From Sporobolomyces roseus (lineage: Eukaryota; Basidiomycota; Microbotryomycetes; Sporidiobolales; Sporidiobolaceae), in contig JADILM010000004.1 of NCBI GenBank assembly GCA_016617785.1, forward strand, positions 744,001 to 808,000: a stretch of DNA of 64,000 nt, read 5' to 3'. Below the pieces are notes generated by a model that was not told where the DNA came from, did no database searches, and saw only the letters and a program-made list of their open reading frames with translations. Both the position numbers and the translations under genes were made by a program. Positions 1 to 9,556 of this stretch are shown here, one piece after another. Numbering within the stretch: position 1 is the stretch's first letter; each line of letters begins with the position of its first letter.

Positions 1-1253
1 CAAGGAGAACGAGCGTCGTAAAGCTGTGCAGGCTGAATCTGACAAGACTGACGAGAAGTTCAGCAAGTTAGTCTGAGCTCTTCCTCCTTTCGTTACTAAA
101 TGCTGACTATCCGCGATGATAGGATCTCTCTACTTCTCACGCAAGATGCTGGTTGGTCCGATGAGGAAGTCGAGAAATTCTGGAACGGGTGGTGGGGTAT
201 GGCGCTAGAATCCACTTTCGAAGTTCCCGAAGAGCCGCCTTCCGCTGACTCTGAAGGTAAGCCTGCCTCTATTGCCTGTCCTACTGACTGTATAAGTGAC
301 TGATGACACTCCATGTCAACAGCTTGGAAGGACTGTCGTCGTATCATCGCAAAGAAGATTGTTCTCGATCGAAAACAGCATCTCGAAAACACTCGATGGG
401 GACAACTCTCCAACTACTATTCGACTCTCGTCGCAACATTCAGGTCCTCGACGACCGTCACGCTCCTTCCCTCTCGTTTCGACTTCATGAATCTCCCCGA
501 CGTCATCCCGCTTTGGAAACCGGAGGATTCTGATACCTCAACACAAGCATTCGACAAGGCGCAACCAATCTTCGAAAGAGCATTCAAGAAGTATCATGAA
601 GACGCTCGTTTGCTAGCTATTCGTTCGATTCTCGCCGCAAATCGTGGTGTCAACATTTCGAAGCTCTCGACGGATCCCGCCGATTATCCGGAGACGATCT
701 ACGATTCTACTTTCTTCGGCCTCGCAACCTCTCAATTCTCCTACTGGACTTACACGTCTCGAGAACTTCGTCCTTTCCCCGAAGTCTTGCAAGGCGAAAG
801 AGCTCTAAGCCTCCGTCACCTCGATCGCTGTGCAGACTCTCGCCAAATCGGGTTGATTCGCTATATGCTGAAGGTCGCTGGTCTCGATCCTACTGTAACT
901 TCATGGCGCAAGCTCGTACAGCTCGGTGAATGCTTCGTTTGGATCAACGCCCCGATTCGCAAGAGAAGAAATCGAAAAGAAGTCTACAGTTGCCTTGGTC
1001 TCGTATGTTCTCCTTTCTCATCTCCTTTCGCCAGCCTGTGGGCTAACTATAGTGCTGAGCCTTCTTTCAGCTTGAAGCGGTCCGCAGGCGAGGACCTTCG
1101 AAAGCCAAACTCAAAGCCGGAGAAGTCGTCGAAATCGGTTTCAACCAAGATGAATCAGATGGAGAAGGATCAGAGCGCGAAGATGGTAGCGAGGATGAAA
1201 GAAGTGATGATGATGAGGAAGACGAGGAGGAAGATGAGGAGGAAAGTGACTGA
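1..1253 (+). CDS. F-box family protein, copy 1 (3' part only)
   Basis: The 5' end lies outside the window. Four exons are visible: 2-66, 123-256, 323-1002 and 1071-1253, joined by GT-AG introns with consistent phases, ending at TGA 1251-1253. The product begins in a charged coiled-coil stretch (KENERRKAVQAESDK) and then matches the C-terminal halves of the genes at 34809-37534 and 40916-43481. Shared landmarks are a PLWKP-type motif, an AIRSILAAN-type motif and a Tyr-Asp-Ser-x-Phe-Phe motif. The tail is strongly acidic (Asp/Glu/Ser). The F-box itself is not in view and is inferred from copies 2 and 3, so a role as substrate receptor of an SCF ubiquitin ligase is inferred too. The 3' flank is almost identical to that of copy 2. 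Confidence 0.75.
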
Positions 1254-1280
1254 GACGCTTGAGGAAAGAAACAGAAGAGG

Positions 1281-1380
1281 AAGTGCTTGAATTCGCTTGT
1301 TGATCGCGTGATTGAACGCTTGTTACCGCTTGAACACCAGAGAAATACCATTCCCTACCTTTTACTAGTACTCTCTCCGC
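1281..1380 (+). repeat. Conserved 3'-flank block, unit A (inverted partner at 34691-34790)
   Basis: Ungapped comparison with the reverse complement of 34691-34790 gives 94 identical positions of 100, counted by hand. The block starts 27 nt after the stop codon of F-box copy 1. It contains GCTTG at 1285, 1295, 1318 and 1328 and a GCGTG variant at 1306, so the motif recurs every 10-12 nt. It probably lies in the 3' UTR or terminator. Confidence 0.9.
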
Positions 1381-1431
1381 TCACAGTCCGTGGGAGTTGT
1401 AGCATACTTGAAGAGTGTCTATAGTTCCCTC

Positions 1432-2427
1432 TCAACCGAAATACTTCAAGATCAACCCAAAACAAACCAACGTGACCGTCCCCCCTCCTACCAAGATATA
1501 CCAATCTGCTTTCGTCCGTCTCTCAATGAACGTGATAGTTTCCCTACTCAATCCCAAAGTATTCGCTGCATTCAACAACCTCTTCTTCGTACCCTTCATG
1601 ACTTCCCTCTGAGTCGTCAAATTCCCCAACACTGCTTGTCCTTGGGCCAAATAAGCATCCAAAGTTGAAGAAGTCGAAGAAAAGAAATCGTGTTCTTTCA
1701 GAGCGTGGTTCGTGCGAGAATCATAACCGTAATTTTGGTTGTTATTGAAAGAGGAAGATTGTCCTCCCCCACCACTACCACCTGAAGCCATGTTTATTGA
1801 AGTTGCGTCGGAAGTGTACGAGTTTGGTGGTCGGGGTGCGAGACGAGAGGAAGAGGTTGAACCGGAGGGAGTGTAGGAATGTGAAATTGAGGAGGATGAG
1901 GCGGTCGCTGCTGAGGAAGGGGTGAAGAGTTCGTTTCGTTCTGCTGTCACTCTCTATTCGTTCAGAGTTCGTCGAGAGCATTGTCAGTAAGAGTCAGGTA
2001 GAAAAAAGACTTGGAAGAGAGGAAAGCTGACTGACGGTACTCGTTCCTTCTTTTTTTATTCGCTCATATTGTTTCCTCAACGAAATATAATCCTCTTTAA
2101 ACCTCGCTACACGTCTGTTCAGTCAAAATACTCTCTTCCACTATCAGTCGCCATTTCTCGAGCAACGAGTGAGAAATGAAAGAGAGAGAGAGAGACTAAC
2201 GAAACTGCTTTCTCTTTCTTAACCTCTACGATTTCCCTCCTAGCCATGGAATCATAATCCTCGATTGTCCTATCGAAAGCAGCCAAACTCGCATTGATCT
2301 GACCATGGAGAGCTGAAGTTGAGGCGGGGTGGGAAGTCGAGGGGGAAGTATAGAGTTTCTCTAGCGAGGTGAGGTCGGATTGAAGGGACGTGGATTGCCG
2401 CAGGGCGAGGGTGTAGAGCGAGTTCAT
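1432..2427 (-). CDS. BOS1: Bos1/membrin-type Qb-SNARE
   Basis: Three exons on the minus strand: 2427-2201, 2114-2041 and 1943-1432, giving about 270 residues. The N-terminus MNSLYTLALRQ and the following helices match the Habc-like region of Bos1/GOSR2. The Qb-SNARE helix ends in LGLSRETITFIERR, the diagnostic Bos1/membrin sequence, followed by a single C-terminal membrane anchor and a very short lumenal tail. Known role: v-SNARE of ER-derived vesicles, acting with Sed5, Bet1 and Sec22 in ER-to-Golgi fusion. The second splice junction rests on matching phases (a GTACCG donor) and is the weakest part of the model. A Ser/Gly/Asn-rich linker between the Habc and SNARE regions is longer than in animal membrin. 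Confidence 0.88.
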
Positions 2428-2910
2428 CCCTTGTACTTAGCGGAAATGAGAGGGGAAAGATTGATGATGTGGGATTCAAGAGCCGAGGAAGGGGAGGACG
2501 TGGATCCGCTTGGAGTGGTCTAGAGTAGTAGGCCAAGATATCTGAGCTACTTTGAGGGTATTTCTGAGGGTTTGTGAGAAGAGAGAGAATGGAAGGAAGC
2601 GAAAGAGCAATTCTCGAAAGACGACGAGCAACATCCGACTTTCGCAACGCTCTCGGCGAGCGTACGCTAATTCGGTATGTCCACAAGGAGAATCAATAGC
2701 GATGGGCGACACCGAAAAAACAAGTCGACAAGATTACTTTCGCAATCGAAACTCGACAACTGACGAAATCTCCATCTCTCCTGTCGCACTCGCAAGAAGA
2801 ATGGCAAGAAAGTAGCTTATAGGTACAGAGATGATTGCAAGCTTCGAATTGGGTGTACTGCAGAGGAGAAACAGAAGATGCGCTACTTCGTGCGAGGGAC
2901 AATTGATTCC
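2428..2910. other. Intergenic: BOS1 promoter and PRE7 3' region
   Basis: It lies between two minus-strand genes. The reading frames here (for example 2476-2712 minus) are Arg/Ser-rich with no recognisable motif, and no RNA gene is seen. Confidence 0.6.
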
Positions 2911-4340
2911 TTAATCGCGCTTGAGAGCTGTCAACAAAGAGGTAAACGTCAGTATCAGTTCGGATGAAGCGAATTAAATGGCAGAGACCGAATTTAACTC
3001 GTGAAGTAGAAGAGGAACTGAAGGGAAAGAAGACCAAGTAAACTCACGAAGGGTGATCCACCTCATTTCTTTCCCCTTTTCGACGACGAGCATTTCCAAC
3101 CCATCTCCCACCTCGATATGTCTCTCTGTAGCACCCGTAAACGCGTCCGTAACCAACTCCAACACTTCCTTCAAATCGAATTCAGGTCGTTCTCCTAATT
3201 TCAACGGTGCAGTTCCTGGTAAAGGTGATTGATTCTTCTTGTACACCTACGAGCTCACCCATACTTGGTTAGTAACTGGGTTGGGAGATGGTAGTGTGAG
3301 AGAGAGAAAGAGAGAGAGAGGCTGACCATGTTATCGAGGAAAGGTTGAACCAAAGATTGAGCCGATCCATAAGCACGACAAGATTCCCTCTCGTACGAAC
3401 CAACCGGATCGAAAGAGTAAACAGCACCAGTTCCATCCGCGTCGATTCCACCCACTACCACTCATCAAGTCACATTAGCTCTAAATCAAGAAGAGTAAGA
3501 GGGAAGAGGGAACGTACGAATCACGTAACAGTAATAAGGGAAGAAACGTTTACCGTACAACATTGTTTGTACCAATCTCGCAATACTCTTTAGTTTAGGA
3601 ACTTCGTTGTGAGTGTGATGATACCACTAAAATCGAAACTCTCTCTCAAATCATCAGTTTTCCTCCCTTGTCTTGTCTACCCCCTTGAGTAGGGAATGTA
3701 GGTTGCATACCTCCAAATTTTGTTTCAGTCTCTTTACGAAAGCATCTGCATCACCTTTAAAACCTTGAATCGCAATGGTCGCTTCATCCGTCAATTGGAA
3801 AATCCTTCGAGCCGTTCTCGTCTCGATCGAGTAACCAGAAGATTGTCGAGTGTCGGAAGCGATTACTGCGAATCCTGGGGAAGAGATTGCGAGGATGGAT
3901 CCACCGGAATCCTGTAGGAGAGAGAGAGAGAGAGAGTTTGAGCGAGAGAGGGGAGTGAGAGAGGAGGAGAGGAGTCAGTTTGATCGTTCGAAGGGGAAGG
4001 GGGAGATTGCTTAGCTGTCATCCTAGCCATTCTTCTTGAACCCGTCTCTCTCGACAGGAATGCCCCAAGTAGAAACCAAAGTGAGTTGATGAAAGCCTCA
4101 TCAGCGTTTCCCCTCCCGATCCTTTGCCTAGCTCTTCAGCCAGCCCGCGAGCCCTATATAGCTGCTCAAGCTCCTAGCACTCTCTCGTATCTTGTGTGAA
4201 GCGTGTTGCTGAGGTTTGTTGAGAGGAGAGATGACGAATTGATTCCTAAGGAGATCAAGCGAGTTTATACTAACGGCGTAAGGACTGAATTGACGTTGAG
4301 TGGGTCCTGATAAGTGAGATCCGAGTGCTTGAGTAGCCAT
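2911..4340 (-). CDS. PRE7: 20S proteasome subunit beta-6 (C5/PSMB1 type)
   Basis: Exon 1 (4340-4275) encodes MATQALGSHLSGPTQRQFSP, a typical Pre7 N-terminus. A 363-nt intron follows, and exon 2 (3911-3711) begins DSGGSILAIS. Further exons carry RLVQTMLYGKRFFPYY, then DPVGSYERE and the late motif GATERHIEVGDGLE. The last exon encodes only the terminal residues PLKRD before TAA at 2911-2913, which matches the family C-terminus and fixes the final intron. Beta-6 is a structural, non-catalytic subunit of the 20S core, and no catalytic Thr1 is expected here. The large first intron carries an AG/CT microsatellite next to its acceptor. It diverges from the kinase gene that begins at 4767. Confidence 0.92.
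3917..3936. repeat. (GA)n microsatellite in PRE7 intron 1
   Basis: About 20 nt of GA dinucleotides lie directly beside the 3' splice site of the first PRE7 intron. On the sense strand this is a CT run that serves as the polypyrimidine tract. A similar CT run follows the first donor of BOS1 near 2180-2194. Confidence 0.85.
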
Positions 4341-4766
4341 AGTCTGAAGTGTGAATGAGGTGGAGCGAGAACGAGAGTTTACGGCGAGAGTGGAATCTCA
4401 CTTCTCTCATCAAAGTATAGCTCTGACTCGATGATTCATTACTCGATAATGTACTATCCCTCGTCGTCTATTCAGCTCAATTTAGGAAAGAGTTGCGAGA
4501 GTTCGTCGGGCAATTTACAATATCATTTCGCTCTTTCGCTCTCTCTCACTCCTCACTCGCCTCTGCTCCGTCGACTTGGATCTCCCCAGCCTATCCTCAC
4601 TCTCACCCTCTCGTACTCGACCTGTCCTTTCCCTCTCGTCTCTCGGTCTCCCCACCTCTTTCTTTCCATTTCAAAAAACATCATTCTTCCCCTTTTCCCT
4701 CTCCCTCCTCGTATCCCAAGCACAGTCATTCAATCAGTAAGAGTTCAAACGAAGGAAAAAGCGTAG
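4341..4766. promoter_or_regulatory. Divergent promoter region PRE7 / kinase
   Basis: The 426 nt between two outward-reading start codons contain long C/T-rich stretches (about 4520-4720 on the plus strand) just upstream of the kinase start. No gene is seen. A shared bidirectional promoter is inferred from the arrangement alone. Confidence 0.5.
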
Positions 4767-7700
4767 ATGCAGAGCCGACCGGGTGGGTCCAATAATACAA
4801 CAAGAACAAGAGGTCAACATGTTCGAAACACTTCTTCGACTTCACAATCCACTACCGTCAGAGGTCAACTAGCGAAACGAGCAGAACTATCTTCGGCCTA
4901 CTCTGCACTCGCGGCTGAATTGACAAAGACTGAAATCAAATCGGTCGGAGGTTATACTTTGGGAAAGATTATCGGTGAAGGCAAGTTCAGCCTCACTCGA
5001 TTCACTACACTGTCGGAGTAAGACTGATGTGGACTAGATTGTTGCTTGCTTGCAGGCACGTTTGGAAAGGTTAGATTGGGAGTACATAGATTGACGGGAA
5101 CCAGAGTTGCGATTAAACAAGTACCGAAATCTCTCCCATCTGTATGTACTGTTTTCTACTCCCTCTCTTCTCTCTCCTCGTTCAGCGACTCTACTCACAC
5201 TCCCAAACTCGTATAGAACACCTCTGATCCCTCCTCCCCTCTTTCACTCCTAACTCGCGAAATTCACCACCATCGACGACTTCGACATCCCCACGTCCTA
5301 TCACTCTACGAGTTGATCGCAACAGAATCCTCCATCTACCTTATCACGGAACTTTGCGCAGGTGGAGAATTATTCGATTACCTAGTCGAGAAAGGTCGTT
5401 TATCCCTCTCTGAAACTCGAACGATTTTCGGAGAGTTGTGTTTAGGGATTGGATATTTACATGGAGAGGGAGTAGTACATAGGGATTTGAAATTGGAGAA
5501 CGTATTGTTGGATGAGAGGTGTAGGGTCAAGATTGCAGATTTGGGGTTTGGAAGAGAGTTTGAGAGGGGGAGGTGGATGGATACTTGGGTAGGGACACTC
5601 GGGTATTGTGCGCCTGAAGTAGTGTCGGGAAAGAAATATTTGGGTGAAGGTGAGTTGAACTTGACTTGGAAAGTGAGCGAGTAAACAAATGGCTGACTTT
5701 CGCTTTCCGAGTACGATCAGAGGTCGATATTTGGTCGTTGGGTGTCATCTTCTATGCGTTGGTGACGGGGAGTTTACCTTTCGATGATGACGATGAAGGG
5801 GTTATGAAGGAAATGATCTTGAAGTGTGAATACGAGATTCCGAATTGGTTGGATGAAGGTACGCTCGCTAGCTTTTCGTTCGAATCAGACTCCGAAAAGC
5901 TGATGAGGATGGAGATTGATCGTAGATGCCGCCGACTTGATTCGTAACATCCTCGTCCTCGATCCTATGCGGCGTTTCTCGCTCAAACAGATCCTCTCTC
6001 ACGCTTTCTTCACTCGTCCTACTCCAGCCGTCACTCGTCGCCCTACCTTCTCCCGCTCCCATTCCCACTCCTCTTCAATATCATCCTATCAGATCAATAC
6101 CGGTCAACTAGCGCAAGAAGAGTTTGATCACCCTCCAGCGATTCTCGAACAAGAGGAAACCACCTACATCTCTTCCCCTTCTGTCGGATTCCTCTCGAAT
6201 GAAGAAGGTGGTCATCGGAGTCATGGAGGAGAGTTGTCGAGGGTGACGGAAGGGGATGAGACGAGTCAATCGAGTCACTTAGAGTCGGGCAGTCAGGCGA
6301 GAACGGAGACTAGTAGTCCGTTGACTTCTGTCGCGGGGGATCAAGACGTAGAGGAGGAGATCATGAGTGCTGTGAAAGCAGGCAAGAGAAGGGAGGACGG
6401 TCCAGGCGACCAACCGGTTCTCGCAAGGAACGAATCACAGATGACTTTACAAGGCTCGATCTCACCCCTCGAACGCTCGACTCTACCTATAAACCTCGGC
6501 GAACCTTCTACTTTACCCTCTCCAGGTCGACTCTCTGCACCTCCTTCTCCAGTCCCGCCTTCTCGAGGCTCCTTCGACACTCCCTCACTGCGGCGAAACC
6601 GTTCGAATTCCTCATCAGTCCATTCCCTTCCTTTCCACAGCAGCACCCATGGCGCCTCAACTCCTCATGCTCGTACACCCGCACGAACGAAACGACGTTC
6701 AATCGGTTCGATCATTTCCGAACGACTCGTTTCGTTAATCGAAGAAGAGCCTCATCTCGCCGCATCCCCTTCCGCTCTCTTACCCCCTGTCGACTACCTG
6801 TCCCTCATGCTATCGACCACGCATCGGGACGACCTCTTCTCTGCAACAGAAGAGAAAGACTTGTTGGATAAATTGGAAGGGTTGGGTTTCGATACGGGTC
6901 AAATGGTGCATTCTGTGAATACTTCCGCGTGTGACAGTACTTCAGCGACGTTTTGGATGCTCAAGAGGAAGATTGAGGAGAAGGAAGCGGCGAGATTGGA
7001 GGCGGAGGCGATTGCGGCGAGTCATGGGGAAACGGAGAAATCGACGGGAGGGTTGAGTCGGAATTCGTCGATTGGAGTACGGAGGGAGAGCTCAGGAGAC
7101 AAAATAGACGAGGTCGTGCTGGAGCTGCCACCCAAGAGCAAGGAGGAAAAATCGATGCCAACTCAAGACCTCTTCTCGACAGAACAAGTTCAATCTCCTC
7201 TCTCGCTCAAACCTTCACGATCAACTCCCTCTCTCAACTCGACAACGATTGTTCCTTCTGTACCCGTCGAAGATCGACTCGAATACTTCCTAGGATCACA
7301 TTCATCAGGCGCGCCTACTCCCGCTGTCGAATATTTCCCGACGATCGATCCAGGTTCTCCTACCCGTCGACGAACTCGCTCGAGAGACGACCTTCTCTTG
7401 TCGCCCCTCTCGGGTCACACGAGTCTCGTACCCCTTGATTCACCGCTCGAGCTCTCACCTGGCAAACCGAGGAATGAGGAAGAAGCGAGAAATCGGAGGA
7501 GTCGATCAGGCAGCGTTACTCTCCTCGCTCGAGCTACGTCAGCCTTGAACAACCTCAAAGGCAAGGAGGAAGATGTCGGCACCGAACCACAACCTTCTGG
7601 ATTGTTCAGAAGAAAGAGCTCGCTTCCTCTCGACAGTCTCGACACTTCGAATCGAACTCCTCCTCTCCCGGCTACCTCGCTCCCTTCCTCCCCGAAACGC

Positions 7701-9374
7701 AACAGCAGTAGCTCCCCCTTCCGAGATCCTTCGACTCCTCCTCGACCAACTTCGAAGCAACCAGTCGTTTCGCCCGCTCCGTCTCCCTCAGTTTCCCTCG
7801 CCGACTCTGTCGAAACTTTCGACACAATCACTTCTTCTCACTCTTCCGGCAAACCTCGCGCGTCGGCTTCGAGCACACCGATGGGCAGTACTAGCAGCAA
7901 GAAAGGAACGAAAGGGAGTCAGTTACTCGCGAATCTCAAATTCTGGTTTGGAGATGGACAGAAGAAACGAAACAAACGAACCTCTCCAGGTCGGGGCAAC
8001 GACTCTTCATCGTTCGCTTCTGGTGGTGCAAGCTCAATAGGAAGAAGTCAATCGCTCAATGGAGGATACAGATCGAATCCTGCTCAATCGGGCTACGTCG
8101 CTTCTCCTCTTCGCCGACCTTTACCCGGCAGTCGTCGATCTTCGAATGCCAGTATCGCTCCCCTTTCTCGTCGATCTTCTGTCTCCTCCGCACATCGTAC
8201 CGCTCTTCACGATCAGCTCGCTCGACCTCAACTCGCTCACCATCGTCGAAGGTCCGATAGTTCTCGTACCTCGGTCAGTGGAGGGGAGCACTCTCGACCA
8301 CAATCGATCCGATCTTTCAATGGTGGACAAAATCAACCAGGTTCACCTTCAGATCCTCCTCATTCAGCTCGCAGACATCGACATACGAAAGCTCCTTCGA
8401 CTTCTTCAGCTGGATCATTCGGGAAGGAAGCGGTGTATCGACGACCTCCGACCACCACTACTGTTCGAAGGAGACATCCATCTCATGGTCGACACAATCA
8501 TCGAAGGAGCGCATCGGGAGCCAGCTCGATTCGTACCCATCGATCAAGCACGAGTTCGATCGGTGAAGGAGGAAGCGATGAAGATGCGTTCGGGGAAGCT
8601 GGAGAAGCGCCAATTCTCGAGGAAGATGAGACGGAAGATCGGGACTTGCAGAAACAAGAACCTCCGATTGACGACGCTGCAAGAGCAGAGGCTCGTCTCC
8701 GAGCTCTGAGAACCCTCAGTGGTGACTTCTCAGCTGCACCCATTACGTCCTCTTCTTCATCTTCCTCTTCATCTTCAGCACCGCCAGCATCGACTCATCT
8801 CGCTCGTCCTGTTCTACCTCACCACTCCTCCTCTCGAGCTTCTTCTCGATCCGACAGCTCTTCCCTAACTCGCGCTCAGCAACATCACGCGACGTTCTCT
8901 GCCCACAAATCGACCCATCTCTTTGGTTCTCCCCTACAACCTCATTCCCATCCCGCTTCTTCTTCCTCGATCAAAAAGAACATTCCTCCGCCTCGACCTC
9001 CTTTACGAGATGTGTTTGCATCGAAGAGCAACTATGGAGAGAGTGATTGGGTTGATGACGAGGATGAATTGGAAGGATATGGAGGTGGGTTGGGTCAAGC
9101 GAAAACAAACGTCAACGGAGTCGAGTCATCTTCGACTTCACTCGGTACTGTTGATGAGACGAGAGCGATTGGCGGAGCAGGTGCAGGAGACAGCCCTATC
9201 GCGGAGAAGACCTTCGTTGGAGGAGGCGGAATGTCGTTGTTCGAAGGAAGATATGCTGGAGTGAATGGATCTTCAGCTGCAGCTGCTGGAGGTGGGGGCA
9301 GAGGAGTCAGGACGATGTCGGCGGTGAGAACAGCTGTCATCGAAGAGGATGAAGAAGAGGAAGAGGAAGAGTGA
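4767..9374 (+). CDS. CAMK-like Ser/Thr kinase with very long Ser-rich tail (Ypl150w/Kin4-like)
   Basis: Five exons: 4767-4980, 5056-5141, 5217-5649, 5721-5858 and 5926-9374, giving 1439 residues. The kinase domain spans roughly residues 64-320: Gly loop GEGTFGK, lysine in VAIKQ, catalytic loop HRDLKLEN near 188, then DLG instead of DFG near 207, an APE-type motif, DIWSLGV and the run FDDDDE near 264. The first intron uses a GC donor (GCAAGT), and only this choice restores the Gly loop. Around residues 605-640 a short UBA-like segment (LGFDTGQMVHSVNTSACDS) resembles one known in fungal CAMKL kinases. The rest is low-complexity Ser/Pro/Arg sequence, ending in a poly-acidic run. Family membership is sound. 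The exact ortholog (Ypl150w or Kin4 group) and the function are inferred. Confidence 0.85.
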
Positions 9375-9556
9375 GCAGTGTACTTAGTTTCAGTCTCTCG
9401 TCTCTCCTGTCGTTTGTACAACTCTACCCGCAACTATACCTACTTCTCAGAAATTGCTTCTAGTGATTACGTGGAGAGAATAGTGCTACAAAGCGGGACT
9501 AACTAAAGACAACAAGGGTACAAAGCAACGAAAGATAATAGATACACGAAGGTCTA

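Noticed and set aside
1281..1380. Transposon end as explanation of the repeated 3' flank
   Set aside because: I see no terminal inverted repeat, target-site duplication or transposase near either copy; the block is placed relative to the stop codons of paralogs instead.
7573..8709. Plus-strand frames of 155 and 216 residues
   Set aside because: They overlap the last exon of the kinase in another frame. The low-complexity Ser/Arg-rich exon leaves few stops in other frames.
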